Source: Phaeotremella fagi (taxonomy: Eukaryota > Basidiomycota > Tremellomycetes > Tremellales > Phaeotremellaceae). Taken from it: 64,000 nt of DNA. Of the stretch, positions 23,335-35,453 are shown piece after piece (within the stretch, counting starts at the first letter, position 1; the number at the start of each line of letters is the position of its first letter). The notes beneath the pieces were generated by a model. That model searched no databases, had not been told where the DNA came from, and was given only the letters and a program-made list of their open reading frames with translations. Location of the stretch: the NCBI GenBank assembly GCA_001599715.1, contig BCHU01000010.1, positions 806,001 to 870,000 of the forward strand, given 5' to 3'. The position numbers and the translations under genes were made by a program.

Positions 23335-23446
23335 TCTAACGCCGCAATTCTCCGTGTGTAACCTGCTCTACCGCTGAGCTAAAAATAATCTATTACCGCA
23401 ATTCTCCGTGTGTCCTATAGTGACCCGGTCTACTCCTGAGCTAACA
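23335..23446 (-). repeat. Tandem tRNA-like (A-box/D-arm) element, two copies
   Basis: On the minus strand two units follow one another. Each begins TTAGCTCAG with a GTAGA D-arm-like segment (23444-23428 and 23381-23364), and each ends with the same 18-mer, ACACACGGAGAATTGCGG (23413-23396 and 23359-23342). The tails after the 18-mer are also similar (TAATAGATTA and CGTTAGACTA). TAGCTCAGCGG fits a Pol III A-box. I find no T-arm, B-box or closed acceptor stem, so this is not an intact tRNA gene. It lies in the 296-bp gap between divergent genes (starts 23176 and 23473). Confidence 0.6.
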
Positions 23447-23472
23447 AGTTGACCACTGACCACCAAAAGAAA

Positions 23473-24598
23473 ATGAGCAAATTAAGAGTCGGCTGGCATC
23501 GCGAACATTTCCTCTCACCCCTTCTCCAGTTGATCGAGAAAGATGCTGGGGAGACATTGGAACTTGTCGAATGTCCCGGTGGAACTGGGGAGATGCAGGT
23601 CAAATTGAAAGCTGGGGAGATTGACGTTTGCATTGGTAAGTCGAGTCAGCCGTTCAGCCCTCGTTGGAATTTACATCTAATTCATCGTTTTACTTTAGCA
23701 CTTACCGATGCCCTCATCGCTGGATTAGCTAATGGTTTGGATCATTATAAACTCGTTGGACGTTATATTACTAGTCCATTACGATGGTATGTCCATCTCT
23801 AATTGACGGCTCTGACTTTTAGGGCTATCATCACTGGTAAAGATAGTAAATACAATACTGTGCAGGATTTGAAGGGGACTACATTCGGGATATCTAGATT
23901 AGGAAGGTGGGATATACTTGTTGCTAAGAGCTGACAAAGTAGTGGTTCACAAGTTATGGCTTCTGTTTTATCTCTCAATGAAGGATGGACAGGTGACGAT
24001 CAAGTTAAATTCAAAGGTGTGTCAAGTGTCGGAGACATCACTAACCTCCAGTCAACGGTCAATTCAAACCTCTAAGAGATTCCGTGAACTCTGAAGAAAG
24101 TAGGTCAAAGTCTTAACCAAAAACTGAATAATACCAGCCTCAGCCTTCATGTGGGAATGGTTCACCACGAAACCTTACGTCGATACCAACGAAGTCCGCT
24201 TCATCGGATCAGTCCTAACCCCCTGGCCCTGCTGGTCAATAGCCTCTTCAACCACCTCCGACCCTTCAGCCGTCAAAACTTTCATTCAAGCTTTACAACC
24301 TTTCGTGAATCGTTTCGATTCACCTCAAGCCAGGGAGAAGGACGATATAGATTTCGTAACGGGTTTCTTTGGTCATCAGAGACAGGACGTTGTGGAATGG
24401 TTGGCTACTGTTAAATGGGCTGATGAGTTGGCTGTCGTGGAGCAGAAGGTTATTTTGGAGACCCTTAGGTAGGTATTTTGATGTTTGTGGGTAATTGATA
24501 CTGATTGTCATAGCATTTTGGAATCTGCTGGAGTCGTGAAGGCTCAGGAATGGAATCCAGCCGATTTCGTTAACGAGAGCGTAGCTGCCTTGCAGTGA
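23473..24598 (+). CDS. Periplasmic-binding-protein-like II (Ca3427-type) protein
   Basis: ATG 23473 (MSKLRVGWHREHFLSPLLQL) to TGA 24596-24598, about 300 residues after removal of several introns (e.g. 23636-23697, donor GTAAGT). Key text: LVECPGGTGEMQVKLKAGEIDVCIALTDALIAGLANG, YKLVGRYITSPLRWAIITGKDS, DLKGTTFGISRLGSGSQVMASVL and FMWEWFTTKPYVDTNEVRFIG. This is a two-lobed solute-binding fold like bacterial nitrate/taurine/NMT1-like receptors. It lacks a signal peptide and any ABC partner here, as in the fungal Ca3427 family. The ligand is unknown; thiamin-pyrimidine-type and sulfonate-type ligands are possible by analogy. The fold call is good, the role is open. Confidence 0.75.
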
Positions 24599-24818
24599 TC
24601 AACCAGCATGAAAAGTAATAGATGTTCAATTCAATCTGATGCAATCAGTGACTTCCTTGTCGTCAGTTTGGCATAGGTTGACAGGTCCCCCGAAGCCAAT
24701 CCGCCCTCTCGAGCAAATCAAAATGAATTAATGCTATATCATAATGCTTCGTCTAAACATGTACAAAGGTATTTCTATCCCAAACGAATCCCAACCGTCA
24801 CCATTTCGATCACTGTGC

Positions 24819-26150
24819 CTAACTGAACAACTTGTTAACACTCGTGTTACCTTCAGCGTTCTTCTTCAAAACTTTAGCGATTGCCATTTCGAAATCTTCT
24901 TGTCCGACATATTGACGTCTTTCTCTTAAAGCGTACATACCTACAAGGAACTTAGTTTGAAACCATATATGTGATGAAGATCACTACTCACCAGCTTCCG
25001 TACATATACCCCGAACCTCTGCACCTGAACAATGACCCATTTTCTCAGCTAGCGATCGGAAATTGATACCTCTTTGTAATGACATCTAGATGTCAGTCGT
25101 GTTTACAAAACATGACATACCTTTCTCGAATGAATCTTTAAAATAGTTATTCTTGCTTCAGGATTGGGTGGTGGGAATTCGATTTTTCTGTCGATACGAC
25201 CTGGTCTCAACAGAGCTGAATCAAGAATATCGATACGATTCGTTGCCATGATAACCTTGATGTCAGTAACATTCAATAACATGACCCACCTTGATGTTCT
25301 TTGTGGGTTCGAAACCATCCAGTTGATTCAACAATTCCATCATCGTTCGTTGAACTTCCGAATCACCTCTTTCACTTCTCGAACTTCCTATACTATCGAT
25401 TTCGTCCATAAAGATGATACTTGGAGCATGTTCTCTGGCCATAACGAACAGTTCTCTAACCATTCTACTACCTTCACCGATATATTTTTGAACCAATTCT
25501 GAACCAGAAACCCTGATGAATCTACAATCCGTGTGATGAGCTACAGCTCTTGCCAATAACGTTTTACCAGTTCCAGGTGGACCGTATAACAAAACACCTT
25601 TAGGTTGAGCTATACCCAAAGCTTCGAATAACTCAGGATGTTTAACAGGTAATTCGATGACTTCTTTAATCTCTTTAATCTGTTTATCCAAACCACCGAC
25701 CATCTCATAAGTCGAATCAGGAACTTTCTCAACCATCATCAAAGAAACCAAGGGATCAATCTTGTTCGGTAAAATCGAGTGAAGTCTATATGAATCCGAT
25801 CGAAGAGCGACTCGTAGATTCGGTTTCAAAGATGAAAGCGGTATATCAGGTGAGAAATCGACAACGTATTTCCCTTCGGGTTGAACTTTGACCAATACTT
25901 TTTTTTTACCCATGACTTTGATGATTTCACCAACATAACTACCTGGTTCTTGAAGTAAGGTTAATTCTTCACGTAAAAGTCTGACTCTGGTGTTTAAAGC
26001 GTTACGTTGAGCTTCCAATCGACGTAGATTTTGGGTCTTTTTGGTGATGTGTAGTTCAGCTGCTTCGATTTTGTTTTGATAGTAGGATTTGATACCACCA
26101 GTTGGGGCTGGGATTGGGACTGGTGTGGGTTTAGAGACAGCTACCGACAT
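24819..26150 (-). CDS. RPT6: 26S proteasome regulatory subunit Rpt6 (AAA ATPase)
   Basis: Five exons from ATG 26150 ([15 protein letters not shown]) to TAG 24819-24821, about 404 residues. A coiled coil ([23 protein letters not shown]...) and OB domain come first. The AAA domain follows: Walker [16 protein letters not shown], Walker [13 protein letters not shown], sensor/arginine region [44 protein letters not shown] and the C-terminal helical part with [18 protein letters not shown]. It ends [14 protein letters not shown]. Rpt6 is one of six ATPases in the 19S base that unfold substrates into the 20S core. It is divergent from ADA3 (241 bp), a pairing that may share promoter elements such as the A/G-rich GGATGG repeats at 26160-26185. 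Identification is firm. Confidence 0.95.
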
Positions 26151-26391
26151 GGTGTGATGTGGATGGTGGATGGTGGATGGTGGATGAGGAGATGGAGATG
26201 GAGATGAAAGATGGAGGTTGAGTTGAGTGGTCGACGCGCAAGCTGAAGCTGACGTATGGGAATGGGGTAATACCGCGGTATTATGTCATGTGGCACCGGC
26301 TTCATTGTTGTTGCTCCTAATCAGCCCATCAGACTCAAACGTTATTAAATTCATATCCATATCCATTTCACCAATCTACCCCCTCCCCATC
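26151..26391. promoter_or_regulatory. Divergent promoter RPT6 / ADA3 with GGATGG microrepeats
   Basis: 241 bp between two starts. It contains several consecutive GGATGG/GGATGGT units (about 26160-26185) and GGAGATGGAGAT repeats. No proteasome PACE element (GGTGGCAAA) is seen. Confidence 0.4.
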
Positions 26392-28349
26392 ATGTCGAAG
26401 CCACCTTCAATATCACCTCAAATCCTCTCAATAATCTCTTCAACATCCTACCCCGAAATCCCTTCACTCCAAGAACTAGAAACACTTCAAAAACAACTCC
26501 AAACCCAATCCAACAATGTCATTCAAAGAATCACCGTAACCTCCAACACAGCTTCAGCAGCTGCAGCCGAAGCTGAGAATGAACGTCAGAAACGATTGAA
26601 GAAGGAGAAGAAGAGATTGGAAAAGTTGGCGATGGAGGAGGATAACGCTCAAAAGGAAAAAGCCATGTTGGAAGCTAACGAGAAAGCTGGAATGAGGTTG
26701 GAGGCTGTTGAGCGTAATCGAATGAAGGAGGAGAGTAAGAAATGGAGGGATAGTCCTGCTGGTTCTGGGTTCAAGGTTAAGAAGGAAAGGACTGGTGGGT
26801 TTAAACGAGTTGGATCAATATTGATAACCAGCTTCACCTGCACCTTCCAACGCATCATCAACGTTCAAACCACAACTGCACACATACGGTAAACAAAAGA
26901 AACTGAAACGAGTACTCGACAGCGATGATGAAGGTAGGTCAATTCTCTTAACTCAAACTAACCCCAAAGCCCGAGACCGATCTCAAACCCTAGCCTCTCC
27001 ACCCGTCCAATCAACATCCTCACTAAAACTGAAAATCGCAAAATCACGTCCAGACCCCTCCCCAACACCATCAGCAGCAGTCATTGATTTCACCTTACCA
27101 CCAGCACCAATGAGACCTCTCGTACCAGCTAGACCTGGTGTTCAAAAACCAATGAAACCCGGACCCAAACGTCAAGCCGATGTCGATGAAGATTTCAGTA
27201 ACACGAAAACTCCTTCTCAAGTTGCTTTCCCAACTTTCTGGTCGGCTGTTGAACCTTATCTACGAGATGTTCGTGAGGATGATTTAGCAATGTTGGGATT
27301 TAAAGTGGGTACGAATCGTGGTGGTGAGACTGACAATCTAAGGCTGACGCCCCTGAATCATTCGACATCCCACCCCGTGGTCGACATTATACTGAGATAT
27401 GGGATGAAGAAGATGGAAATGAACCAGGAACAACACCACGATTCCCAGTTCCGAACATGAGGGTTATAACAGGAACCCAACAAGGTGGTCTACCTCTCCC
27501 ACATTTCGTACCATCGACAGAGTTGAGAGAGGAAACTTTGGTGGATGAACATCGTGGTTTGGGTAGTTTAACTGAAAGAGTCGTTGCTGCTGTGGTTGGT
27601 GGTTTAGGATTTAGACATAACGAAAAGGGATCAAACCAGGATCACGATTATGAACAGGAATATTCAAATTATAGTAAAGAACCTGCTAGAGTTGATGTGG
27701 TAGAATTAGAGGATAGAATGAAGAAGGAATTGAGAGCTGTAATGTTGTTAGGTGAACATGACGAGGTACGTGAGAGTAGAAATAATCTCTTGATGGAACG
27801 TAAACTAATTCAATGATCCAGTTTGACCCGTCAAAAAGGGAAGACGACGAAATAACATCATCTCTAAGACAATGTCAACGATTGCTACTGAACCAAACTC
27901 AAATCAACGAAGCGAGAAAGACGAAATTAGCTTCACTAGCGAAATACCGACTAGCCTATTCGGAATACAACCAAGCGTTGAGTGGGGTTGAGAAATCGAT
28001 CGAAGAAGCTTGGTTGAAAAGAGTGAAAAAAATGGGTGGGAGCGGTAACAAGAAACATTCTAGTAACGTCAACAACAACGTTAAAGCGCCCATCTCGAAT
28101 CAACTGAAGAATCTAGTTGAAACTCGTAGGAATTGGGTTGAGGGGATAGGGAATTCTTTGAGGGATCGACCGAGGGGGGAGGTCGTGGGTTTACCTTTGG
28201 TTAGTATTTATGAGGGGATTGGGGGCGGGGTGGGACATGAGGATGGGGAGGGGGAGGGTGAGGGGAAGGAGAAGGATGATGTTGAAGGTGATGAGGGGTT
28301 GGTTGAAGATGGTTTAGATGAGGGGATGGATGTTGATGAAGAGGGTTAG
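26392..28349 (+). CDS. NGG1: SAGA/ADA acetyltransferase component Ada3/Ngg1
   Basis: ATG 26392 (MSKPPSISPQILSIIS) to TAG 28347-28349. Introns include 26795-26831 (37 nt, GTGGGT donor), about 26936-26968, 27305-27342 (38 nt) and about 27766-27822. The first part is a Lys/Glu-rich coiled coil (NERQKRLKKEKKRLEKLAME). After splicing the conserved Ada3 core appears: FPTFWSAVEPYLRDVREDDLAMLGFK, DIPPRGRHYTEIWDEEDG, VDEHRGLGSLTERVVAAVVGG, LEDRMKKELRAVMLLGEHDE and CQRLLLNQTQINEARKTKL. Ada3 bridges Ada2-Gcn5 to SAGA and positions nucleosomal H3 for acetylation. A G-rich, Asp/Glu/Gly C-terminal tail (about 28190-28345) is unusual and encoded by long G-runs. The whole core depends on the 38-nt intron being removed. 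Confidence 0.88.
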
Positions 28350-28584
28350 TGGGGGTTAGACGGATGTTAGAAGGATATTGTCATTGAGTGTATATGTTGT
28401 AGCTTGTAGTTATTGTTATAAATGTAGCATAGAAATTTGAAGTACAGTAAGTAATGAACGACTTGAACCAAAACTCGATTCCGTGCCTGCCTCGAATAAT
28501 GTCAGAAAGGTCACCCGTAAAGTAATAGTTTTCATCATCAACAACCAACCGTCCATCCATATCCACATCAACCAGAAAGCAACA

Positions 28585-28897
28585 ATGACCAAACAAAGAG
28601 ATCTAAAACCAATAAAGAAGTTGATCCAAGCTTCAGCAAATTGTTCGACCCAGGTAAATGCCCCTCCCAAACACTCAAGTTGAATGTCCAAACTGACAAC
28701 CACCTCTTTTTAGTCAATAGCATACGGTAAATGCGTTGGTCGATCATATAAAGAAATCTCCAAAGACGTTTGTGCGGTTGAATTTAGGGCTTTTAAAGAT
28801 TGCGTTCAGGTGAGTTTTGGTTTTGGTTAGGGTTGTGGGGAAGTGATTTTGGACTGATGATTGATTCACTCAGAAATCTATGGGTAGGAAATGGTAA
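28585..28897 (+). CDS. Twin CX9C protein, NDUFAF8/C17orf89-like
   Basis: ATG 28585 (MTKQRDLKPIKKLIQASA) plus two introns gives about 65 residues. The text CSTQSIAYGKC and CAVEFRAFKDC makes two exact C-x9-C pairs, the CHCH fold imported and oxidised by Mia40 in the mitochondrial intermembrane space. The spacing and the short N- and C-termini fit NDUFAF8, a complex I assembly factor partnered with NDUFAF5. Other small CX9C proteins are similar, so this is a probable, not certain, assignment. An in-frame ATG 34 codons upstream (28483) gives a non-conserved extension and is probably leader. The gene shows that respiratory complex I is likely retained. Confidence 0.7.
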
Positions 28898-29202
28898 CCA
28901 CTTCGATATTCGTATTTTTAATGGGATGGAATGAATGATTTAAAGGTCATTCTTCTTTTTGATCTCTTTAGAGAACGTTTCTTTCAGGTTTAGAAGGAGA
29001 TCGGGATCGAGATTCAACTTGTTCGTACAATACTCGGGTCGATCTCTCTCAATCAAAGTAGGTTGACTAAACAACATCGTGTATCTGTACCTACCAATAG
29101 AATTCTGTATCATACCTCAACAACACCAACCCACCATCCAATGAATCAATGCATAATGTATCTAATTTCCAAAAAAATCAATCAATCTCATCTACCCCCA
29201 AC
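28898..29202. other. Convergent intergenic region
   Basis: 305 bp between converging 3' ends of the CX9C gene and the EXS gene. No further feature is seen. Confidence 0.4.
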
Positions 29203-30904
29203 CTAAATCTCATCCTTCTGATCCCAAACAATCTCTCTCTCAACTTCTCTAGCAGCTCTATTCCCCCAACGTAAAATTTCACCCATCTTCACAGCCTCCC
29301 ATTCAACACGTATAAAAACCCAACCCCAACGTCGTAACAATTCCAACGCTTCCATCATGAAAACCCCAGATTCAATCTCTGAAATAGCGTGGAGATGACT
29401 ACTTAATTTCAATGACCACGTGAATCTCAGTATCAAATCTATCAGGGCGAATAGATGGTAGACTGTTGGATCGGGGAGTAAGAGGTTCGAGCGTAGACCG
29501 TAAGAAAAAATGTTTTGATAGATTGAAGATGGGGTTGAGGTTGGTTGAATTGATTGTGGGGAGGTTGGTGTCATTGAGAGAGTGTTTAGATTTTGAGCTG
29601 GGGATCGGGAATTATGTTGGATAATCGGTTTCCTAGTGAATAAAGATTTGATTCTACCGAAAATCCCAATTCTCTTCTTTCTCTCGTCGTTCTCGCCTCC
29701 ACCACTGCTACCGTTCCCACTCCCACTCCCAAACCAAGTTTCCAAATCACACAAACCCAACCCCCAATCCATCTTGACATCCCAATAGAAACTGAACATC
29801 GAATTGAAGACTACTGCCAAAAGCCATAACCTGAATAAAGGATGTTCACCATGCCATCTATCACCCGTATCACCAAGTTCCTGAACGGTGATTCCCTTCT
29901 GGGCAGCTACTTCCGAAACCACCTGTTTCTGCGCAGCAGATAAAAAAATGACTGGGAACGCTGAAAAATATTTTAGAGCGTTCATAAACGGTCGAGGGGA
30001 TTTATAGGAACTTTGATGGAATTCTAATAAACATTGTCTGAATCGGAGTAAGTAGGGAAGACTAAAGATTGATATCAGTACGGAATGTTTTATAAAGCAG
30101 TACAATCTACTCACCAAGTCATCGACATCACTATCCAACTTGACCAACCACCTTGTCCCTTCCTACCCTCCGTTATCCCACCTGACCAAATTTGAACCGA
30201 TGAAAGCCAGAAATCACCAAGAACTTTAGCGAAACTGGTCAAAATATCGGCAAGGATAACATCAGAGAAGAAGATAGGTGAATTGGTAGGAGGTAAAAAG
30301 ATTCTTTTGATCGCCCTAAAACCTACATATCAGCAAGATAATCCTAGCGCACAATCAAAGGTGATATATACCTTCTCAAACCTCTTCGTTCTTTCTCACC
30401 AACCCCTCTCCAGGGGATGATCATCCCAGCAAAAGCGCCCAACCCAATAACACCAACCAACCATCTCCATCTCTCCATCAACACCAAATCACTCCCAGTG
30501 ATAAACGTGAAGATCAACCAACCGCCCCCAACCCAGCAAGTATAAATCAAGAAAAGTTTATAGAGCGGTTGATAGATTTTATTCGATTCTGGTCGAACTA
30601 TTTTAGCGGCGTTGGTGTTGACGTTGACGTTTGGAGTGTTTGGAGTCGTTAATTCAATGTTATCCGTGGTGACGGTGTTCGGATCGTATTCTACTTCATC
30701 TCTGAAGTCTAGGATCCAGCTGGTATCTAAACCTAGGAGACTTAGGATGTGGAGATTAAGTGCCCAGAGGAGTTGAGCTAATCCTATCAAGAACAGGACT
30801 CTGAAGGGGAGGGGGAAAGACGCTGAGAGTGAGGGTAAGAGGAGTGGCTGGTTGTTGTGATTTGGATTCGTGTATGTATCTGAGGGTGGTGAATCTATAT
30901 CCAT
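29203..30904 (-). CDS. ERD1: EXS-domain protein, Erd1-like
   Basis: ATG 30902-30904 (MDIDSPPSDTYTNPNHNN) to TGA 29203-29205, with two or more introns near 30345 and 30120. Several hydrophobic segments are visible (FRVLFLIGLAQLLWALNLHIL, LFLIYTCWVGGGWLIFTF, ALKYFSAFPVIFL, LFRLWLLAVVFNSMFSFYWDVKMDWGL). The latter ends in the conserved EXS W-D-x-x-x-D-W. The end has FTWSLKLSSHLHAISEIESGVFMMEALELLRRWGW-like EXS text and ARE-rich tail residues. Erd1 recycles Golgi phosphate and is needed for retention and glycosylation of Golgi enzymes. XPR1/Pho90-type exporters share the EXS domain but carry an SPX domain, absent here. Confidence 0.82.
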
Positions 30905-31110
30905 CCTGGTGGATGAATGGATGGGTGGGTTTGAATTGAAAGTTGTTGAAGAGAAAGTTGAAAGCGGTGGTCAGTGTCGACGCGTTGGAATAGGAACGTG
31001 AAATACAATAGTATTACGTAACAGCTACTCGTACATCTTAAGACTATATACAAATTTGAACCATGAATATATATGTATCGACACCAAGAAACTCCACTAT
31101 ACACTAATCC

Positions 31111-34100
31111 TTAAGACATATCGAACCCAGCGCCAGACGTGATAGCTTGTAACAATTTGATTCGAAGCATATTCTCGTCCTAAATTCGAGATTAGCTGTG
31201 TACTTGCAGTAGAGGAGACCTACAGTATATCCAGGCATTTTCAACAAATTCGCACAAGTTGCTAATAAAAATCAGAACAAACCAACACTAATCAGGTTTA
31301 CTCACATGAAGAAGGTAATCTTGAAGTATCACCTCCACTCCAACGAATCCCGAATTTTGGATTTAAATGAGCGAAACCGAGTCTACTTCGTTAAACTAAC
31401 TCCAACACTCGTAACCTACAAAGGCGGTCTAGAACAACTAGTGACGAAAAGTAACAAAGCTCGTTTCTCGATTTCACTGAATCCCTTGACGACCTGATAG
31501 CCCTGTCAATACGATCTCTAACTGTTGAACTTGACGCCTACCTTCCAGAACAATCTTATAGTGGTATCATCCGGGAAACCAGTGACATTGACGTGTGCTC
31601 TCAAATCATCTAAATCAATAGGCGTCTCTTCACCTCCAATAAGTTGTTGTAATTCTTTTTGATCAAACATGCGTAGCCCTAAAGGAGTCAGTTTCGTAGT
31701 ATCACGATAAACGATTTGACCTACATTTCGGATCGATGATATCAGAAAGACCATTAAAGAAAGCTCTACTTTGTGCTGAAATCTGTGAATCCAGTTTATA
31801 TTTACAAACCAGTTGTATATCTATTCGTTAGTCCCAGATATGAATTTCTACCTACATTCATGTCTATTCTCCGAGGTAACAGGGATGTCTGCTCCACCAC
31901 GAACTAAATCTATACTTCTGACAACTCCAAATTCTATCACAGTCAGCAAGGCCATAACCAAGGTCGACTAACCTTCTTCGTTAATCGTAAAATTCAAAGA
32001 CAGTTCCTCGGGTTTAGGGTAATTTTTCAACACTACAAAGTCAGCTTTGTATAGGGTCTGACTTACTGATCAAACCCTTGTACAATTCTTTATCCAATGA
32101 AGCGAGATCATCTAAATATGATTGTCTTCCTAACCATTTCGATACTAACATGTTAGTCTTAGCCAACATACAAACACCTACAGAAGAACCCAGCAAAAGA
32201 CACATCGATAAGAATCCCTTCATAAAGAGCTTTACCCAGGATCCTCCCAATCTATTCGATATCAATAAACGTCATTGACCTCGATTGAGAACTCACAAAT
32301 CCATACCAACTCAATTGATGACCTGACATCAGCGTTAACTTCATATCCTAAACTCACTTTCCGTCGCATAACTATGTGGATTCGGATACAATTCGTTTTG
32401 ATCAGTTGCAAGCCACAATCCTCTATTGGTATCAAAAACTTCTTTGCACAAACTAACAACGAGATCAGTCAACAGTCAACACAAGGTCGATATTCACTTT
32501 GTGAAGAATTCTTTAAACAATCCACCACCATCTATACCAGCTTCTTCATAACCATATCTAAAGTCAGTCAAAACGTCCCACTGTACCAGCTCACTGATCA
32601 AAGAATGTAATCTGAATAGTCCCCTTGAGACCAGGTCCACGATCGTTCAATTGTCTAAAACCATCTTCTGCCAGTGTCTCACGATGGATAACAGCTTTAT
32701 GATGATAACTCCTACTTCCGTCATAACGTTGAATTCCAAGTTTTTGTCGATCCGCACTTTGAAGATCATCAGCCAGATTCATTGACAAACGATGGACCTA
32801 CTAAACAAATTGCCTGAAAACCTCAGCACGAGTTTGAAAAGGAACGGTCATAGGTAAATTGTTGAGTAAACCCAATCTAGGTGAGATAGCTGCCATCTGT
32901 CGACGAGAGAATCGTTGACGTGTTCGTGCCCAACGTGGAATTTCAGTTTCAGAAATGTCCTCGTCATCCAACCCAGCTAATTCAGAGTCTTCAAATCTGT
33001 TTGATCAGTTTTACACGAGAGTGAAACCTACACTGCTGCTTCTATGAAACCTCTCAAATCCATTTGCGAAGCCATGACCCAGAAATCGTCCGCAATGAAT
33101 TTACGTCGTGCGCTGAGTATCAGCTTTGACTTCGAATTGTACCCACTTTCTTTCCGCCAATCTCGTTATCCCTCTCGTCAGCAATGAACGATCTTCTTCA
33201 GTCCCAAAGCCAGATGCAGGATTTGAATCACTATTGATTCCATTCATGTAACCCCAAAATCCCAAATCTCTCCAAATCCCAGCTACATCAAGTATCTCAT
33301 CCATAGATAACGGGTTGGTTGATTTTTCAGCAAAGAATTCGTCATCAGGAGTGAGGAGGAGATAGTGATTCATCAAATGGGTTAACAACAAGAGACACGG
33401 TTTCGATGGATCTATCATTAATATCAAATCAAGTATTTACTCACTTTCAGAAAAATTTGCCCAACCGGTCGATTCGCCTGATATCTTCCATCGACCTCTG
33501 ATACCCTCTCTAAACATTCTTTTAGCCAATACACGACCACCACTGCCTTCCATCAACCCATCTAAAACGAGTTCCCATTTCGGCGAACCTCTAAAAGCGT
33601 TCAACAAGCCTAGAATGAATTTTGCGAAATCAACCAATAAAGATGTTGGAGCTTTTGACGAAGGAGAGGTGATGAAGACTGACAGAGTTCCTATATGAGA
33701 CGTTGTAGCGTATTGAACAAGCTTGTTACCGATGTTGGTCGGTAATGGCGTTCTTGATGATCTCCTGATGACAACTGGTTTAGGCTGTTCCTCATCGTCA
33801 CTATCGATTTGCATCGTTTGATCATCAACTTGTTCAATGTGACCTTCCGCCCATCTGCCCCATCCTTCTTTAACACCCCCAAGTAGAGTTCCAACAGTCT
33901 TGATCCAATCCGTAGCACCTTTAACTCCATGTCTCTGCAGCATTCCACCGGTTATACCGAACGTAGCCAGATTAGCCAAGAAATACGTTTTACCAATTTC
34001 GGAAGACAGTTTTCCTTGATTCAGCAGTTGAGGCCGTGAAGACGCCGCTGGAAGAAGAAGGGTAAACAGAGGTAAATGAGTTGAAAGATGGGTTAGAGAC

Positions 34101-34963
34101 GGGAGTGGAAGTAATGATGGGAGTGATGGGACGGTGAGTAGATCTTGTAGGAGAGGTGGTATGAGTGGTGAGGTTGAAGTTGCTGGTACTAGTGTAAATG
34201 GTGCAGTCAAAAGTCGTGTGACAGGTTGGAGGTTAGTATGTTTCTTTTTCGGTAGCTAAGAGGTTAGGTTGATAAATCATGACCACTTACGCTGGCTGCT
34301 GCTAGAGTTTCCAAAATTGTGACCAATTTTGTCACCCAACTTGCGTTGAACGAAGCTATAAAAGTTGATTTGAGTTCATCCGAGGTATACAGCTTTGGAT
34401 TAAACAAGCTCTCCAAGAACGTTAGATAGCAAAGAGCTTGATTAGACCTTTCATCAGTACTATAACCCAGATGTACCTACTTTGGATTGAAAGCTACTAA
34501 ATCCAAGATCCTGTCACCCAGTATCCCCAGTACCGTGACGAAATCAGAGCTATTCAAAGCCTTTTCCAAACCTATAAAATCAGTCATCATCATGGTACGA
34601 AAACCCACCAGACCCAGAAGAAATACACCAATTCTGAACGAAACTCATTATCCTTTTCCCAAATTCATCATCAGACAATTTCCATCCTGAACCAGTAAGG
34701 ACGATCAAACCTCTACCTCTTTCCTCGAAATCTTCAACACCTTCTAGATGGGATAACAGATCCCAACGGATCTTTCTTGATTCTTGTCGACCTCGCCAAA
34801 CTCTTTGTATGACACTGGCAGCTATTGTTTGACGTCTATGAAGTTCTCGCTGTTGACGCTCGGCCCTTACTGATGACAATAGGGCTGTTGAGGAGGATGA
34901 CGAAGCTGTTGATAGATTTATTCTTGGTTGTTTGCCGGGACCATCGAAGCCAGCTCCGAACAT
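31111..34963 (-). CDS. HUL5: HECT E3 ubiquitin ligase Hul5/UBE3C-like
   Basis: The gene begins MFGAGFDGPGKQPRINLS (ATG 34961-34963) with an IQ motif (TIAASVIQRVWRGRQESRKI), exactly as in UBE3C/Hul5, and ends SGAGFDMS at TAA 31111-31113. The region between contains many introns. The HECT domain occupies the C-terminal third: [54 protein letters not shown] and the catalytic-Cys segment SRLPSSSTCANLLKMPGY. Hul5 is a proteasome-associated E4-like ligase that extends ubiquitin chains on stalled or misfolded substrates. It fits the UPS theme with RPT6 nearby. Its middle exons contain extra short introns and I have not fixed every boundary. The ends and the catalytic Cys are clear. Confidence 0.88.
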
Positions 34964-35453
34964 GTTTTGTTACTATGACTATGTTAGTGATGTTTTGAAT
35001 GATTAATGAGAGATTGATTGAAAAGTTGACGATTAATAATCTCTATGACAACGTTAATCAGAGTGAAACGCACGTAACCGATACCGTACTGCTTTACAGT
35101 GGCAACTTTAGAAGTAAAGTCATTCATGCAGCTGATTCTTCTGACGGTTAAGAATGCATAAAGAAACTCTTCACTCCATGACCAAGACGAAGAGAGTGGG
35201 ATCTACAACATGTGAAGGAATATCAAATTCCAACAGCTGATGTTGGAGAAATACAGGGGAATATTATCCGCAACCAAGTCTAGCATCGACTATGGGAACC
35301 CTTTACGTATCCGTCTGTGAGATGCAGGTCTAATGTCCTAATCCCCAAATCTGTGGTTTCCAAGGATATGATGTATTCAGATGGTCAAGTAGTCCGATTA
35401 AATCGAATCTATTACCTCGTCAGATTGCATGACCATTTCAGATAAAAAGGAAG
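34964..35453. other. Intergenic region upstream of HUL5
   Basis: About 490 bp between the HUL5 start and the stop of the next leftward gene. No RNA gene, repeat or coding sequence is evident. Confidence 0.4.

Noticed and set aside
23342..23446. Functional tRNA gene(s)
   Set aside because: D-arm-like A-box segments are present, but no T-arm, B-box, closed acceptor stem or plausible anticodon arm could be folded.
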